Below, piece by piece: positions 45,635 to 55,593 of a stretch of 64,000 bases of DNA. The DNA lies in NCBI RefSeq assembly GCF_000427885.1, contig NZ_ATYW01000010.1, forward strand, positions 124,001 to 188,000. The letters are read 5' to 3'. How positions within the stretch are numbered: the stretch's first letter is position 1; the number at the start of each line of letters is the position of its first letter. Under the pieces are notes generated by a model. The model saw only the letters and a program-made list of their open reading frames with translations. It searched no databases and was not told where the DNA came from. This stretch comes from Glycomyces tenuis DSM 44171 (GTDB taxonomy: Bacteria > Actinomycetota > Actinomycetes > Mycobacteriales > Micromonosporaceae). A program made the translations under genes and the position numbers.

Positions 45635-48487
45635 TCACTGTCCATTCGCATCTCCCAATTGGCGGCGGTGCCGCTCGAGTCCGGCGATGAGCCGCTCGTG
45701 TTCGGCGGCGTTCAGCCTCTTGAGGACCTCGTCGGCGCAGGCGCGCGCCCCGTCCGCATCGCCGTTCGAGTTCAAGGAGTTCATCAGCCAATGCGCGGCC
45801 TCGGTCGCCTGCTCCGCGAGGAACTCACCGTCCGCGGCCACTGATATGGCCTCTCGGAGCAGCGGCTCCGACTCGTCCCCGTGTTGGAGGAAACGGGCGT
45901 GCTGCATCAGCGTCTCCCCCACTTCCCGGCGGCACGCCTCGCGGTATTCGGGCGGGAGTTCCTCGTCGCCCCAGTCGGACCGGAGCTCCTCGGCCAGCGC
46001 GGCCATGGTCGCGGAGCCGGATCGCCGCTGCGGGGAGTCCTCGCCGTTCCCGGCGAGCCACACGAGGGCGCGGATCGAGTTCGCGGCGGCCGGCAGCGCG
46101 CCCAGCGCTCGCCACGCCTCCTCGGCGCGCCGGTAGCACTGGACCGCCGCCTCGTTCTCGTCGATCCGGCCGAGGAAGCGGCCGGCCAGGTGCGCCGCGC
46201 GCGCGTAGACGGTCGGGTTCGGGTGGACGAGGCCGCCGTCGATCAGGCGCAGAGCCTCCAAGGCGTGCTCGGAGCCGGCCCGGGGGTTCCGCAGCCGCTC
46301 ATACGAGGCGGCGAGCAGGAAGCGCACGTCGACGAGCCGCCAGTGCTCCTGCTCGTCCATGGACGGCAGGTCGTCCAGTGCGGCGGCGAGCATGACGGCC
46401 GCCTCCTCGTGGCGGCCCTGCGAGGCCAGCGCGAGCCCCATGAGGTGCCTGGCGACGCCGGCGCAGCCGGTCTCGCGAGCGCGGTCGTAGTGGACGGCGG
46501 CCTGCATCGCATGGCGTTCGGCGGCTGACCAGCGGCCGAGGTTCACCGCGCATTCGGCGGCGGTGAGATGGAGGGCGGCCACCGGGAAGGCCGGGAGCTC
46601 CGGGACGACACTGGCGAGGCCGGTCTCGGCGACCTCCAGGCCCGCTTCGAAGCGGCCCGCCATGTTGAGCGCCGAGGCGTATTCGCCCGCGCTGAGGAAG
46701 GTCTCGTAAGAGTGGTCTCCCGACGACGCCTGCTCGAAGGCGGCCCTCATCGCCGCGGTGCGGGCCTCGGCTTCGGTCTCCATGGACGCCATGGTGAGCG
46801 TCAGGCGCGCGCGGGCCTGGCCGGCCCGCGGCTCGTCGGGCAGTTCGGCCAGTGCCGCGTCGACCTCCACGACGGCCGCGCGCAATTCCTCGTCGGGCCG
46901 CTCTCCTCGGTGGCGGCACCGCTCGATGAGCGCGATGTGGGCGAGCGCTCTGGCCCGGACGGCGTTCGCCGGGTCGGTGGCGGCGACGCGGCGCGCGTCG
47001 TCGAGGATGCGCCGCACTTCGGCGGGCACCGCTTCGGGGTCGGCCCCGACGCTCCAGACCAGGACCGAGGCGCGGTTGGCGAGGGCCCTGCCTTCGAGGC
47101 CCGCGGCGAGGAACACCTCACGGGCCCGCTCGGCCTGTTCGAGCGCGGAGTCGAGTCCGGCGTCGGGGTCGATGCGGGCGGTCAGGACTTCGGCGAGGTC
47201 GCTCGGTCCGAGTTCCACGCCGAGTCCCTGCGCGAGCCGGTCCACGCGACGCCACAGCTCGTGGGCGCTCTCGGCGAACGCGGCGGTCGCCTCGCGGGCC
47301 TCGGCCAGGGCCGTCTCGAAGCGCTCGGGCGAGGGCCGCTCGTCCTGCGGCGCGGTGCGCTTCGGCCTGCGGGCGGGCGTCAGCGTCCTGAGCCCCAGGG
47401 GGACGTGCGGGTAGGCGTCCTCGAACGCGGCCCGTGCGTCGGAGGAGCGCGACTGGGCGTCGTTGCCGTTGCGCCTGTCGTAGCGCTCGTTGATGGCGCG
47501 GCGTTCGGCGTCGGCCCAGGAGTGGAGCTCGGCGGCCCGCCAGGCGCGGTTCTCGGGGCCGGGGACCTCTGTGTCGCCCATGCCGCGGCTCATGAGGGCC
47601 GCGCAGGTCACCTGCACGCCTTCGAGCAGGTAGCGCCGCTCGCGCAGGGAGAGCCGGAGCTCGTAGAAGCGGTCGTGGGCGGCGATGATCTCGATGGCGC
47701 GGGCCTCGTTGCCGGTCAGGGCGCAGAAGCGGAGGTGCCTGGCGACGGCATAGGTCATGTCGTCCTTGTCGCGGATCATCAGGTAGCCGCGCATGTGGTT
47801 GGCGCGGGCCTGGTCGAGGCGCCCGAGCGCGACCAGCGACAGCAGCGAGCTCGCGAGCGCCGCGTGCGGTTCGTGCGCGCAGCGGAGGTTGCCCTCGAGG
47901 ACCGGGCTCCACAGTTCGACGGCCCGCTCGTGCTCGCCGTCGCAGGCCGCGATCCAGCCGAGGTTGTGGCAGCGGCACGCTTTGCAGTTGCTCATCCGGT
48001 CGGGTTCGGCGGCGTTCATCGCGGTGACGGCCTTCGCCGCGCGTTCGGCGTCGCCGAGGTGATCGGCGAGCTCTTGCTCGGCTTCGTGGACGGGGTGCAG
48101 CGAGTGGCCGGCTTCGGCATAGCGGGACCGGAACCGGCTCAGCCATTCCTCCACGGATTCGAGCGGGATGTCGGGGTGCTCGATCATCTTGTAGATGACC
48201 CATTTGAACATCCAGTAGACGCGGTGCGTGGTGCTCGCGTCGAAATGCTCGGGGGCGGTGTCGTAGTTGTGCAGCAGCCTCGCGAAGGGCACGATGATGC
48301 GGGAGGCGTCCATCGAGAACTCGTAGGAGTTCACCAGGTCGGCGAGCGTCTGGTTGAGCAGGGGCTGGTCGTCGGCGGCCGAGACGGCTTCGACGTGCTG
48401 CTCCAGGGCCGCGGAGCGGGCCTCGCCATTCAGTTCCGAGTTGATGCGCAGCAGAGTTCGGCGGAGTTCCGAGGAGGAGTCAGACAT
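45635..48487 (-). CDS. Giant tetratricopeptide-repeat protein of unknown function
   Basis: A 950-residue soluble protein made almost wholly of helical pairs. TPR signatures are strongest in the second half (for example the AAVHYDRARETGCAGVARHLMGLALASQGRHEEAAVML region). A cysteine cluster CKACRCHNLGWIAACDG near residue 170 is unusual for a TPR protein and could bind metal. There is no enzymatic, DNA-binding or membrane domain, so it is probably a scaffold. It interrupts the usual rbpA-secG neighbourhood, and its transcription unit carries a palindrome at the predicted start. Homologues occur in actinobacteria, but I cannot name a function. Confidence 0.8.
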   Translation of the reverse strand: MSDSSSELRRTLLRINSELNGEARSAALEQHVEAVSAADDQPLLNQTLADLVNSYEFSMDASRIIVPFARLLHNYDTAPEHFDASTTHRVYWMFKWVIYKMIEHPDIPLESVEEWLSRFRSRYAEAGHSLHPVHEAEQELADHLGDAERAAKAVTAMNAAEPDRMSNCKACRCHNLGWIAACDGEHERAVELWSPVLEGNLRCAHEPHAALASSLLSLVALGRLDQARANHMRGYLMIRDKDDMTYAVARHLRFCALTGNEARAIEIIAAHDRFYELRLSLRERRYLLEGVQVTCAALMSRGMGDTEVPGPENRAWRAAELHSWADAERRAINERYDRRNGNDAQSRSSDARAAFEDAYPHVPLGLRTLTPARRPKRTAPQDERPSPERFETALAEAREATAAFAESAHELWRRVDRLAQGLGVELGPSDLAEVLTARIDPDAGLDSALEQAERAREVFLAAGLEGRALANRASVLVWSVGADPEAVPAEVRRILDDARRVAATDPANAVRARALAHIALIERCRHRGERPDEELRAAVVEVDAALAELPDEPRAGQARARLTLTMASMETEAEARTAAMRAAFEQASSGDHSYETFLSAGEYASALNMAGRFEAGLEVAETGLASVVPELPAFPVAALHLTAAECAVNLGRWSAAERHAMQAAVHYDRARETGCAGVARHLMGLALASQGRHEEAAVMLAAALDDLPSMDEQEHWRLVDVRFLLAASYERLRNPRAGSEHALEALRLIDGGLVHPNPTVYARAAHLAGRFLGRIDENEAAVQCYRRAEEAWRALGALPAAANSIRALVWLAGNGEDSPQRRSGSATMAALAEELRSDWGDEELPPEYREACRREVGETLMQHARFLQHGDESEPLLREAISVAADGEFLAEQATEAAHWLMNSLNSNGDADGARACADEVLKRLNAAEHERLIAGLERHRRQLGDANGQ

Positions 48488-48534
48488 GGGGGCTCTCTGG
48501 TTTTCGAGGTCGGAGATCGTTCATGTGGTGCGGT

Positions 48535-48569
48535 GGTACAGGTGGTGTACCAGCAGTGTGCCATGTATA
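48535..48569 (-). promoter_or_regulatory. Candidate promoter and operator of the TPR gene
   Basis: On the minus strand TATACA at 48564-48569 could be a -10 element, with a weak -35. Immediately downstream of the implied start lies the palindrome GGTACA-N5-TGTACC (48535-48551), a good repressor-site shape. The leader to the ATG at 48487 would be about 70 bases. Confidence 0.35.
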
Positions 48570-48693
48570 CCGTCCGTGTCGGCATAAGCCCAGTTCGGCA
48601 AGCCCCATGCGCGAGTGGGGTCGTCGCCGGATCGCCGCTCACGCGGTCTTCGGAACGATTCTTCCGTGAGAGCCGCGGGCCTCGTGAAGAAAG

Positions 48694-48732
48694 ACCGGGG
48701 GTCCGGCGGAGCTTCGCTCCGCCGGACCCCCG
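48694..48732 (-). terminator. Rho-independent terminator of secG
   Basis: A perfect 18-bp stem (CCGGGGGTCCGGCGGAGC and its complement) with a TTC loop lies 17 bp after the secG stop. On the minus strand it is followed by TCTTTCTTC. It is the strongest hairpin in the window. Confidence 0.88.
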
Positions 48733-48749
48733 GTTGAAGGCTGTGGGTT

Positions 48750-48998
48750 CTAGGCGATCGCCCGCAAGAGGAGGCCGTAGGCGAGGACGCAGGCGAACCA
48801 GATGACGCCGACACCGACGGTGATGCGCGTGAGGTTCTTCTCGGCGACCGAGGAGCCGGTGGCCACCGACGACATGCCGCCGCCGAACATGCTCGACAGG
48901 CCGCCGCCCTTGCCCTTGTGCAGCAGCACCAGCAGAATCAGCGCGGCGCTGGTCAGCAGCAGGATGACCAGAAGGGTGTAAGTCAATACCGTCATCAT
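48750..48998 (-). CDS. secG: Preprotein translocase subunit SecG
   Basis: Small auxiliary subunit of the SecYEG channel, 82 residues with two membrane helices (TYTLLVILLLTSAALILLVLL and ITVGVGVIWFACVLAYGLLL). They flank the conserved HKGKGGGLSSMFGGG cytoplasmic loop. The start may be either of two adjacent ATG codons. It follows the glycolytic genes, as usual in actinobacteria, but 348 bp after tpiA. Confidence 0.94.
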   Translation of the reverse strand: MMTVLTYTLLVILLLTSAALILLVLLHKGKGGGLSSMFGGGMSSVATGSSVAEKNLTRITVGVGVIWFACVLAYGLLLRAIA

Positions 48999-49208
48999 CG
49001 GCGATCGGGTGTCCTCTCCAACAGTTCGGCGTCCACGCGGGCGTGAATCCGGCCCGAGTCTAACTCAGGGCCGATTCCCAGCCGAACGGTGTGTCTCATG
49101 CATCGGACCGCTCTTGCCCGCGGAAGCCCTGTTCCACCCGGTATTTCGAGCGTGAACAGTCTCATGCGCGAGACGCGCGCGCAGGCAGAGCGGCTCCGAA
49201 CGAGGCGC

Positions 49209-49272
49209 GGGGCCGCCGTACGCCCTTGTACGACGGCCCCACAGTCTCCGACTCCCGGGCGCTTCGCGCCCG
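49209..49272. other. Hairpin-rich tpiA-secG intergenic region
   Basis: The 348-bp gap 48999-49346 holds no credible gene. It contains a stem GGGGCCG-C-CGTAC paired with GTACG-A-CGGCCCC (49209-49240, one mismatch) and a second stem CGGGCGC-TTC-GCGCCCG (49256-49272). Either could end the gap-pgk-tpiA message or protect its 3' end. secG must then have its own promoter in 49000-49200, which I cannot pinpoint. Confidence 0.45.
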
Positions 49273-49288
49273 CGAGCTGAGTCTTCAG

Positions 49289-49367
49289 TCCCTACGCACT
49301 GGCGTGCTCCGGTCGCTTCGCTCCCAGGGACTGTGCCAACCGTTCCCTACGCACTGGCGTGCTCCGG
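49289..49367. repeat. Direct repeat duplicating the tpiA 3' end
   Basis: The 24-bp sequence at 49289-49312 recurs exactly at 49344-49367, a 55-bp period. The right copy encodes the last residues and stop codon of TpiA (PEHASA then TAG); the left copy is a non-coding duplicate just downstream of the gene. The stretch also has AGTCCCT and AGGGACT as flanking inverted arms. It looks like a recent small tandem duplication or slippage product. Confidence 0.8.
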
Positions 49368-50132
49368 GAACCTGACGATCTTGGCGAAGTCCTCGGCGTC
49401 GAGGCTCGCGCCTCCCACCAGGGCGCCGTCGATGTCCGGCTTCGCCATGATCTGGGCGACGTTCGCCGACTTCACCGAGCCGCCGTACAGGATGCGGACC
49501 CGCTCGGCCACGCCGCCGAACTTCTCGGCCAGTGCCGCGCGCAGCGCCCCGATGACCTCCTGGGCGTCCTCCGGCGTGGCCGTGCGGCCCGTCCCGATCG
49601 CCCAGACCGGCTCGTACGCCACGACGACCTTCCCGAGCTCCTCCTCGTTCAGCCCGTCCACGGCGGCCAGCAGCTGGCTCACCGTGTGCGGCACGTGGTT
49701 CCCGGCCTCGCGGACGTCCAGGGCCTCGCCGACGCACAGGATCGGGCTGATCCCGTTGTTCAGCGCCTGGCGGACCTTCGCGGCCACCAGCTCGTCGGAC
49801 TCGTCGTGGTACTGGCGGCGCTCGGAGTGCCCCACGGTCACGTACGAGCAGCCGAGCTTGGCCAGCATCGAGGCGGCGATCTCGCCGGTGTACGCGCCGG
49901 ACGGGTGCGCCGACACGTCTTGGGCGCCGTAGCCGACGGTCAGCTTGTCGCCGTCGACGAGCGTCTGCACGCTGCGGATGTCGACGAACGGCGGCAGGAC
50001 GACGGTCTCGACCGCTTCGAGCTGGTCGCGGTCGAGGCTGAAGGCCAGCTTCTGCACGAGCGCGATCGCTTCGAGGTGGTTGAGGTTCATCTTCCAGTTG
50101 CCGGCGATGAGCGGCTTGCGGGTCTCAGACAT
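49347..50132 (-). CDS. tpiA: Triosephosphate isomerase
   Basis: Interconverts dihydroxyacetone phosphate and glyceraldehyde-3-phosphate. The 261 residues carry the substrate lysine in AGNWKMN, the electrophilic histidine in [10 protein letters not shown], the catalytic glutamate in [13 protein letters not shown] and the phosphate loop GGSVKSAN. The start is ATG immediately adjacent to the pgk stop. Confidence 0.97.
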   Translation of the reverse strand: MSETRKPLIAGNWKMNLNHLEAIALVQKLAFSLDRDQLEAVETVVLPPFVDIRSVQTLVDGDKLTVGYGAQDVSAHPSGAYTGEIAASMLAKLGCSYVTVGHSERRQYHDESDELVAAKVRQALNNGISPILCVGEALDVREAGNHVPHTVSQLLAAVDGLNEEELGKVVVAYEPVWAIGTGRTATPEDAQEVIGALRAALAEKFGGVAERVRILYGGSVKSANVAQIMAKPDIDGALVGGASLDAEDFAKIVRFPEHASA

Positions 50133-51329
50133 CTAGTCCTCCAGTGCGTCCAGGCCGGGCAGGGTCTTGCCTTCGAGGTACTCGAGGCTGGCGCCCCCGC
50201 CGGTGGAGATGTGGCCGAAGCCGTCTTCGGGCAGGCCGAGCGTGCGGACCGCGGCGGCGGAGTCGCCGCCGCCGACGACGGTGAACGCCTCGGAGTCGAC
50301 CAGGGCCTGCGCGACGGTCTTGGTGCCGTTCGCGTAGTCGGGGAACTCGAAGACGCCCATCGGGCCGTTCCAGAACACGGTCTTCGCCGCGGCGATCCGC
50401 TCGGCGAACAGGGCGGCCGAGGCGGGCCCGATGTCGAGGCCCATGCGGCCTTCGGGGATCGCGTCGGCGCCCACTTCGAGCGGTTCGGCGTCGGCGGCGA
50501 ATTCGGCCGCGGTGACGACGTCGGTCGGCAGCAGGAGCTCCACGCCGAGCTTCTCGGCTTCGGCGAGGTAGTTCTTGCAGGTCTCGATCTGGTCCTTCTC
50601 CAGCAGCGAGTTGCCGACCTCGTGGCCTTGGGCGGCGAGGAAGGTGAAGGCCATGCCGCCGCCGATGACGAGCGTGTCGACCTTGCCGAGCAGGTTGGAG
50701 ATGACGGCGAGCTTGTCGGAGACCTTGGCGCCGCCGAGCACCACCACGTACTTGCGCTCGGGGTCGCCGGTGAGCTTGGAGAGGACGGCGACCTCGTTCG
50801 CGATGAGCCAGCCCGCGTAGTGCGGGAGGAGCTTCGCCACGTCGTAGACCGAGGCGTGCTTGCGGTGGACCGCGCCGAAGGCGTCGTCGACGTAGACGTC
50901 GCCGAAGGCGGCCAACTGGCCGGCGAACTCGGCGCGCTCGGTGTCGTCCTTGCTGGTCTCGCCCTTGTTGAAGCGCAGGTTCTCCAGCAGCAGCACGTCG
51001 CCGTCGCCTTGGGCGACGGCTTTCGTCTCGGCGTCCCCGCCGACGGTGTCGCTCGCGAAGGCGACTGCACGGCCGAGGACCTCGCCCAGCCGCTGGGCCA
51101 CGGGGGCCAGCGAGAACGCCGGGTCCGGTTCGCCCTTGGGGCGGCCCAGGTGCGAGCACACCACGACGCGGGCGCCGGCCTCGGCGAGCGCCTTGACGGT
51201 GGGCGCGACGGCGCGGATGCGGCCGTCGTCGGTGATGTTCTTGCCGTCGAGAGGGACGTTGAGGTCGGCGCGCACGAGGACGCGCCGACCGTTGACGCCC
51301 TCCTTCAGGAGTTCGTCGAGTGTCTTCAT
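50133..51329 (-). CDS. pgk: Phosphoglycerate kinase
   Basis: Transfers phosphate from 1,3-bisphosphoglycerate to ADP. The 398 residues begin [28 protein letters not shown], with the RADLNVP signature and the basic-patch [20 protein letters not shown]. The C-terminal nucleotide site includes [11 protein letters not shown] and GGGDSAAAV. It lies 7 bp after gap and abuts tpiA. Confidence 0.97.
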   Translation of the reverse strand: MKTLDELLKEGVNGRRVLVRADLNVPLDGKNITDDGRIRAVAPTVKALAEAGARVVVCSHLGRPKGEPDPAFSLAPVAQRLGEVLGRAVAFASDTVGGDAETKAVAQGDGDVLLLENLRFNKGETSKDDTERAEFAGQLAAFGDVYVDDAFGAVHRKHASVYDVAKLLPHYAGWLIANEVAVLSKLTGDPERKYVVVLGGAKVSDKLAVISNLLGKVDTLVIGGGMAFTFLAAQGHEVGNSLLEKDQIETCKNYLAEAEKLGVELLLPTDVVTAAEFAADAEPLEVGADAIPEGRMGLDIGPASAALFAERIAAAKTVFWNGPMGVFEFPDYANGTKTVAQALVDSEAFTVVGGGDSAAAVRTLGLPEDGFGHISTGGGASLEYLEGKTLPGLDALED

Positions 51330-51336
51330 CAGATTG

Positions 51337-52347
<1,011 letters not shown>

Positions 52348-52360
52348 CTAGAACAGGAAT

Positions 52361-52391
52361 CGTATATCTGACTGAGACCTGAGACGGTCTC
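52361..52391 (-). promoter_or_regulatory. Possible gap promoter/operator
   Basis: On the minus strand TATACG (52361-52366) could be the -10 of the glycolytic operon. About 15 bp upstream lies the palindrome GAGAC-G/C-GTCTC (52381-52391), next to a further GAGACC repeat at 52374-52379. No clear -35 is present, which would suit an activator or repressor site. The rest of the 249-bp gap up to whiA shows no other feature. Confidence 0.3.
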
Positions 52392-52581
52392 GGACGCGAT
52401 CCATTCAGCCATAGAGCGACGGTGGAACAGATCGCTGTTCGGCCTCGTCGCCGAGCACTCTTCGACCCTACCGCCCCGGTTTTCCGCCGGGTCGCAGGCG
52501 GGACTTCCCGATCATGTCACACTCGCCACAGCGGGATGACATCGCGGTTAAGAAAGCGCTATCACCGGTGGGCACGCCGCC

Positions 52582-53565
52582 CTAGGCGACGAGTGCTTCC
52601 TCTTCGGCCACGGCCTCGTCCGGCCCTGGGACACCGGTCTCGGCGGCGCGTTTGGCGGCCATGTTGATGAGCCGCCGGATCCGGCCGGCGATGGCGTCCT
52701 TGGTGAGCGGCGGGTCCGCGAGGGTGCCGAGCTCCTCCAGGGAGGCCTGGCGGTGCTCCAGGCGCAGCTTGCCCGCACCGGCGAGGTGCTCGGGCACGTC
52801 GTCGCCGAGGATCTCCAGGGCGCGGGTGACCTTCGCGGCGGCGGCGACGGCGGCGCGGGCCGAGCGGCGCAGGTTCGCGTCGTCGAAGTTCGCCAGCCGG
52901 TTCGCGGTGGCGCGGACCTCGCGGCGGACGCGGCGCTCCTCCCAGGTCAGGACGGAGGAGTGGGCGCCGAGGCGGGTGAGCAGCTCCCCGATGGCGTCGC
53001 CGTCGCGGATGACGACGCGGTCGACGCCGCGCACGTCCCGGGACTTGGCGCCGATGCCGAGGCGGCGGGCCGCGCCGACCAGGGCCAGCGCGGTCTCCGG
53101 GCCGGGGCAGGTGACCTCCAGCGAGGACGAGCGGCCGGGCTCGGTGAGCGAGCCGCGCGCGAGGAAGGCGCCCCTCCAGGCGGCCTCGGCGCAGCACGGA
53201 TAGGCGCCGACGACGTGCGCGGGCAGGCCCCGCACGGGGTAGCCGCGCTGGTCGGTCAGGCCGATCTGGCGGGCGAGCGCCTGGCCATCGGCCATGACGC
53301 GGACCAGGTAGTGGTTGGTGCGTCTCAGTCCGGCGGCGACGAGGACGTGGACCTCGGAGTCGTAGTTGTAGAGCTCGTTGATCATGCGCTTGGCGCGGCG
53401 GGCGACGTTGCCGGCGTCGATCTCGGCCTCGACCATGACATTGCCGCCGACCAGGTGGAGCCCGCCGGCGAACCGGAACAGCGCGCCGAGCTCGGCGCGC
53501 TGACAGCAGGACTTCGTTACCTCGATCCGGCTGAGTTCGTCCTTGACCTCCGAGGTCATCGCCAT
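52582..53565 (-). CDS. whiA: Sporulation/cell-division regulator WhiA
   Basis: DNA-binding developmental regulator of Gram-positive bacteria, required for sporulation septation in Streptomyces. The 327 residues comprise an N-terminal LAGLIDADG homing-endonuclease-like half ([25 protein letters not shown]). The C-terminal helix-turn-helix is [25 protein letters not shown]. It directly follows yvcK with the stop and start codons adjacent (TAAATG), which indicates coupling. Confidence 0.96.
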   Translation of the reverse strand: MAMTSEVKDELSRIEVTKSCCQRAELGALFRFAGGLHLVGGNVMVEAEIDAGNVARRAKRMINELYNYDSEVHVLVAAGLRRTNHYLVRVMADGQALARQIGLTDQRGYPVRGLPAHVVGAYPCCAEAAWRGAFLARGSLTEPGRSSSLEVTCPGPETALALVGAARRLGIGAKSRDVRGVDRVVIRDGDAIGELLTRLGAHSSVLTWEERRVRREVRATANRLANFDDANLRRSARAAVAAAAKVTRALEILGDDVPEHLAGAGKLRLEHRQASLEELGTLADPPLTKDAIAGRIRRLINMAAKRAAETGVPGPDEAVAEEEALVA

Positions 53566-54486
53566 TTATGAACCACCATCTTCGACGAGCAGTCTTCCCA
53601 AAGCCGCGGCCAGTGCGGCGACGTCGTGGGTGACGACGTCCGCGGCGAGGTCCGCGGCCACCAATTCGGCCTGCAACGATTGTGCCGCAGTGTTCAACGA
53701 TTCGGGATCGTCGAGGGTTCGGGTGTCGCCCGAGACGACGTAGTGAAACCGGACACCTTCGGCGTAACGCCCCAGTGCGTCGAGATGCCCGGCGAGGGTG
53801 AGGCCGTCGGTCTCCTTCTCCTCTGAGAGGTTGAGCACCACGATCCGCTTGGCCGAGGAGGCGGCGACGGCCTCGCGCAGCTCGGGCAGGAGCAGGTGCG
53901 GGATGACGCTGGTGTACCAGGAACCGGGGCCGAAGACGTGCCAGTCCGCGGCGGCGACGGCCTCGAGCGCCTCGGGGCAGGCGCGGGCGTCGGCGGGGAG
54001 GAGGCGGACGTCGGTGACCTCGCCGTCGGCGACGGCGACGTCGTGCTGGCCGACGATGGTGCGCACCCCCGGCCCTTCGGCGAGGTCGGCCTCGATGTCG
54101 AGCGGTTCGCAGGACATCGGCAGGATGCGGGCGCGGCAGCCGAGCAGGTCGGCGGCCTCGGCGATGGCGGCGACGGGGTTGTCGCGGCGCTCGAGCAGGG
54201 AGGTGAGGACGAGGTTGCCGACGGGGTGTCCGGCCAGGAAGTCCTCGCCGCCGAAGCGGTGGGAGAACAGGCTGGCCGCGTCGGCCCGGGCCGGGTCGGC
54301 GGTGGCGACCAGCGCCTTGCGCAGGTCGCCGGGCGGCAGCACCGGCCTGGACTCGCGGATCGTGCCGGAGGAGCCGCCGTCATCGGCGACGGTGACCACG
54401 GCCGTCAGGTCGATGTCGAGCCTGGTGAGCGCGCGCAGCGAGGCCGACAGGCCCCGTCCGCCGCCGAACGCGACGACGCTGGTCAT
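53566..54486 (-). CDS. yvcK: YvcK/CofD-like gluconeogenesis factor
   Basis: A 306-residue protein with the FGGGRGLSASLRAL nucleotide-sugar-binding motif and the TVADDGGSSGTIRE loop of the YvcK/CofD superfamily. In other Gram-positive bacteria YvcK/CuvA binds UDP-sugars and links carbon supply to cell-wall synthesis. It is embedded in the conserved rapZ-yvcK-whiA order. Confidence 0.93.
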   Translation of the reverse strand: MTSVVAFGGGRGLSASLRALTRLDIDLTAVVTVADDGGSSGTIRESRPVLPPGDLRKALVATADPARADAASLFSHRFGGEDFLAGHPVGNLVLTSLLERRDNPVAAIAEAADLLGCRARILPMSCEPLDIEADLAEGPGVRTIVGQHDVAVADGEVTDVRLLPADARACPEALEAVAAADWHVFGPGSWYTSVIPHLLLPELREAVAASSAKRIVVLNLSEEKETDGLTLAGHLDALGRYAEGVRFHYVVSGDTRTLDDPESLNTAAQSLQAELVAADLAADVVTHDVAALAAALGRLLVEDGGS

Positions 54487-54611
54487 CGGCCGTCACTCCG
54501 GTCGGGGGCGGGAGGTCGGCGCTCCGGCGGGTTCACCGCCGTGCGCGGCGGAGCGGTGTCGGCGCTCGGGGAGGAATTTCGACGCGCCGGACGGTGCCGC
54601 TGTGGAGTGGG

Positions 54612-55511
54612 TCATTCATTCCCTCGGTCACGGTGATGGGTGTTCGCGGGGAAGCCGGCCTCGTTGAGGCGGTGCGCGAGCGCTTCGGCGATGGCCACAC
54701 TGCGGTGCTTGCCGCCGGTGCATCCGATCGCGATCGTCATGTAGCGCTTGCCTTCCCGCTCGAATCCCTGGGTGGTGCCGAGCAGCAGCCCTGCGTAGGC
54801 TTCGACGAACTCGGCGGCGCCTTCCTGTTCCAGGACGTAGTCCGAGACGTCCTTGTCGGCGCCGGTGAGCTCGCGCAGGCTCGGAACCCAATACGGGTTG
54901 GGAAGGAATCGTACGTCAGCCACATAGTCCGCATCGCGCGGGATGCCGTACTTGAACCCGAACGACATGCAGCTGAACTGGAGCCCCGGTGTCGAGGGCG
55001 CGAGGAAGGTCTCCTCGACCCTGGCCCTGAGCTGGTTCTCGTTCATGTGGGTGGTGTCGAACAGAGTGTCGGCCGATTGGCGCGCGGGGGCCAGGAGGCG
55101 GCGCTCGGCGGCGATCCCGTCGGCGAGGAGGCCGTCGCCTTGGAGCGGGTGGGCGCGGCGGACCTTCTCGAAGCGGCGGATGATCACGTCGTCGTCGGCG
55201 TCGACGAACACCAGGTGGGGCTTGAACCCGGCCTTGCGGAGGTCCTCGATGACGCCGACCAGGTCGGTCGTGAAGGCCCTGGAGCGCACGTCGAGCACCA
55301 TCGCCGTCCGCTTCACCTCCGGGCCGCCGGCCGCGGCGAGTTCGGCGGTCTGCGCCACCAGTGATTCGGGAAGGTTGTCGACGACGTAGTAGCCGACGTT
55401 CTCCAGGGCGCGCGCCACCGTCGACCGACCCCCGCCGGAGATGCCGGTGACGACGACGAGGTCCAGGTCGCTTCGGTCCTGGAACGCGGACTGCTCAGTT
55501 GGCACGCTCAT
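54612..55511 (-). CDS. rapZ: RapZ-family RNA-binding/nucleotide-binding protein
   Basis: A 299-residue P-loop protein of the YvcJ/RapZ family. The Walker A-like GISGGGRSTVARALE has Arg where Lys is usual; that variant is normal in actinobacterial members. The C-terminal half holds SFGFKYGIPRDADYVADVRFLPNPYW and IAIGCTGGKHRSVAIAEALA, the domain that senses sugar-nucleotide or RNA in E. coli RapZ. Its actinobacterial role is not settled. Confidence 0.93.
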   Translation of the reverse strand: MSVPTEQSAFQDRSDLDLVVVTGISGGGRSTVARALENVGYYVVDNLPESLVAQTAELAAAGGPEVKRTAMVLDVRSRAFTTDLVGVIEDLRKAGFKPHLVFVDADDDVIIRRFEKVRRAHPLQGDGLLADGIAAERRLLAPARQSADTLFDTTHMNENQLRARVEETFLAPSTPGLQFSCMSFGFKYGIPRDADYVADVRFLPNPYWVPSLRELTGADKDVSDYVLEQEGAAEFVEAYAGLLLGTTQGFEREGKRYMTIAIGCTGGKHRSVAIAEALAHRLNEAGFPANTHHRDRGNE

Positions 55512-55593
55512 AACACAAGTATCCCCGAGTTTGATCTTGACGCCGTCGTGACACGGCTATGACGATGACCCCCGTATAGCTACCATGCGCGTG

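Noticed and set aside
45425-45791. Minus-strand frame upstream of rbpA
   Set aside because: It covers the rbpA promoter and part of the TPR gene in another frame; no coding signal of its own.
49089-49375. Small plus-strand genes between secG and tpiA
   Set aside because: No ribosome-binding site, low-complexity composition, and overlap with hairpins, a direct repeat and the end of tpiA.
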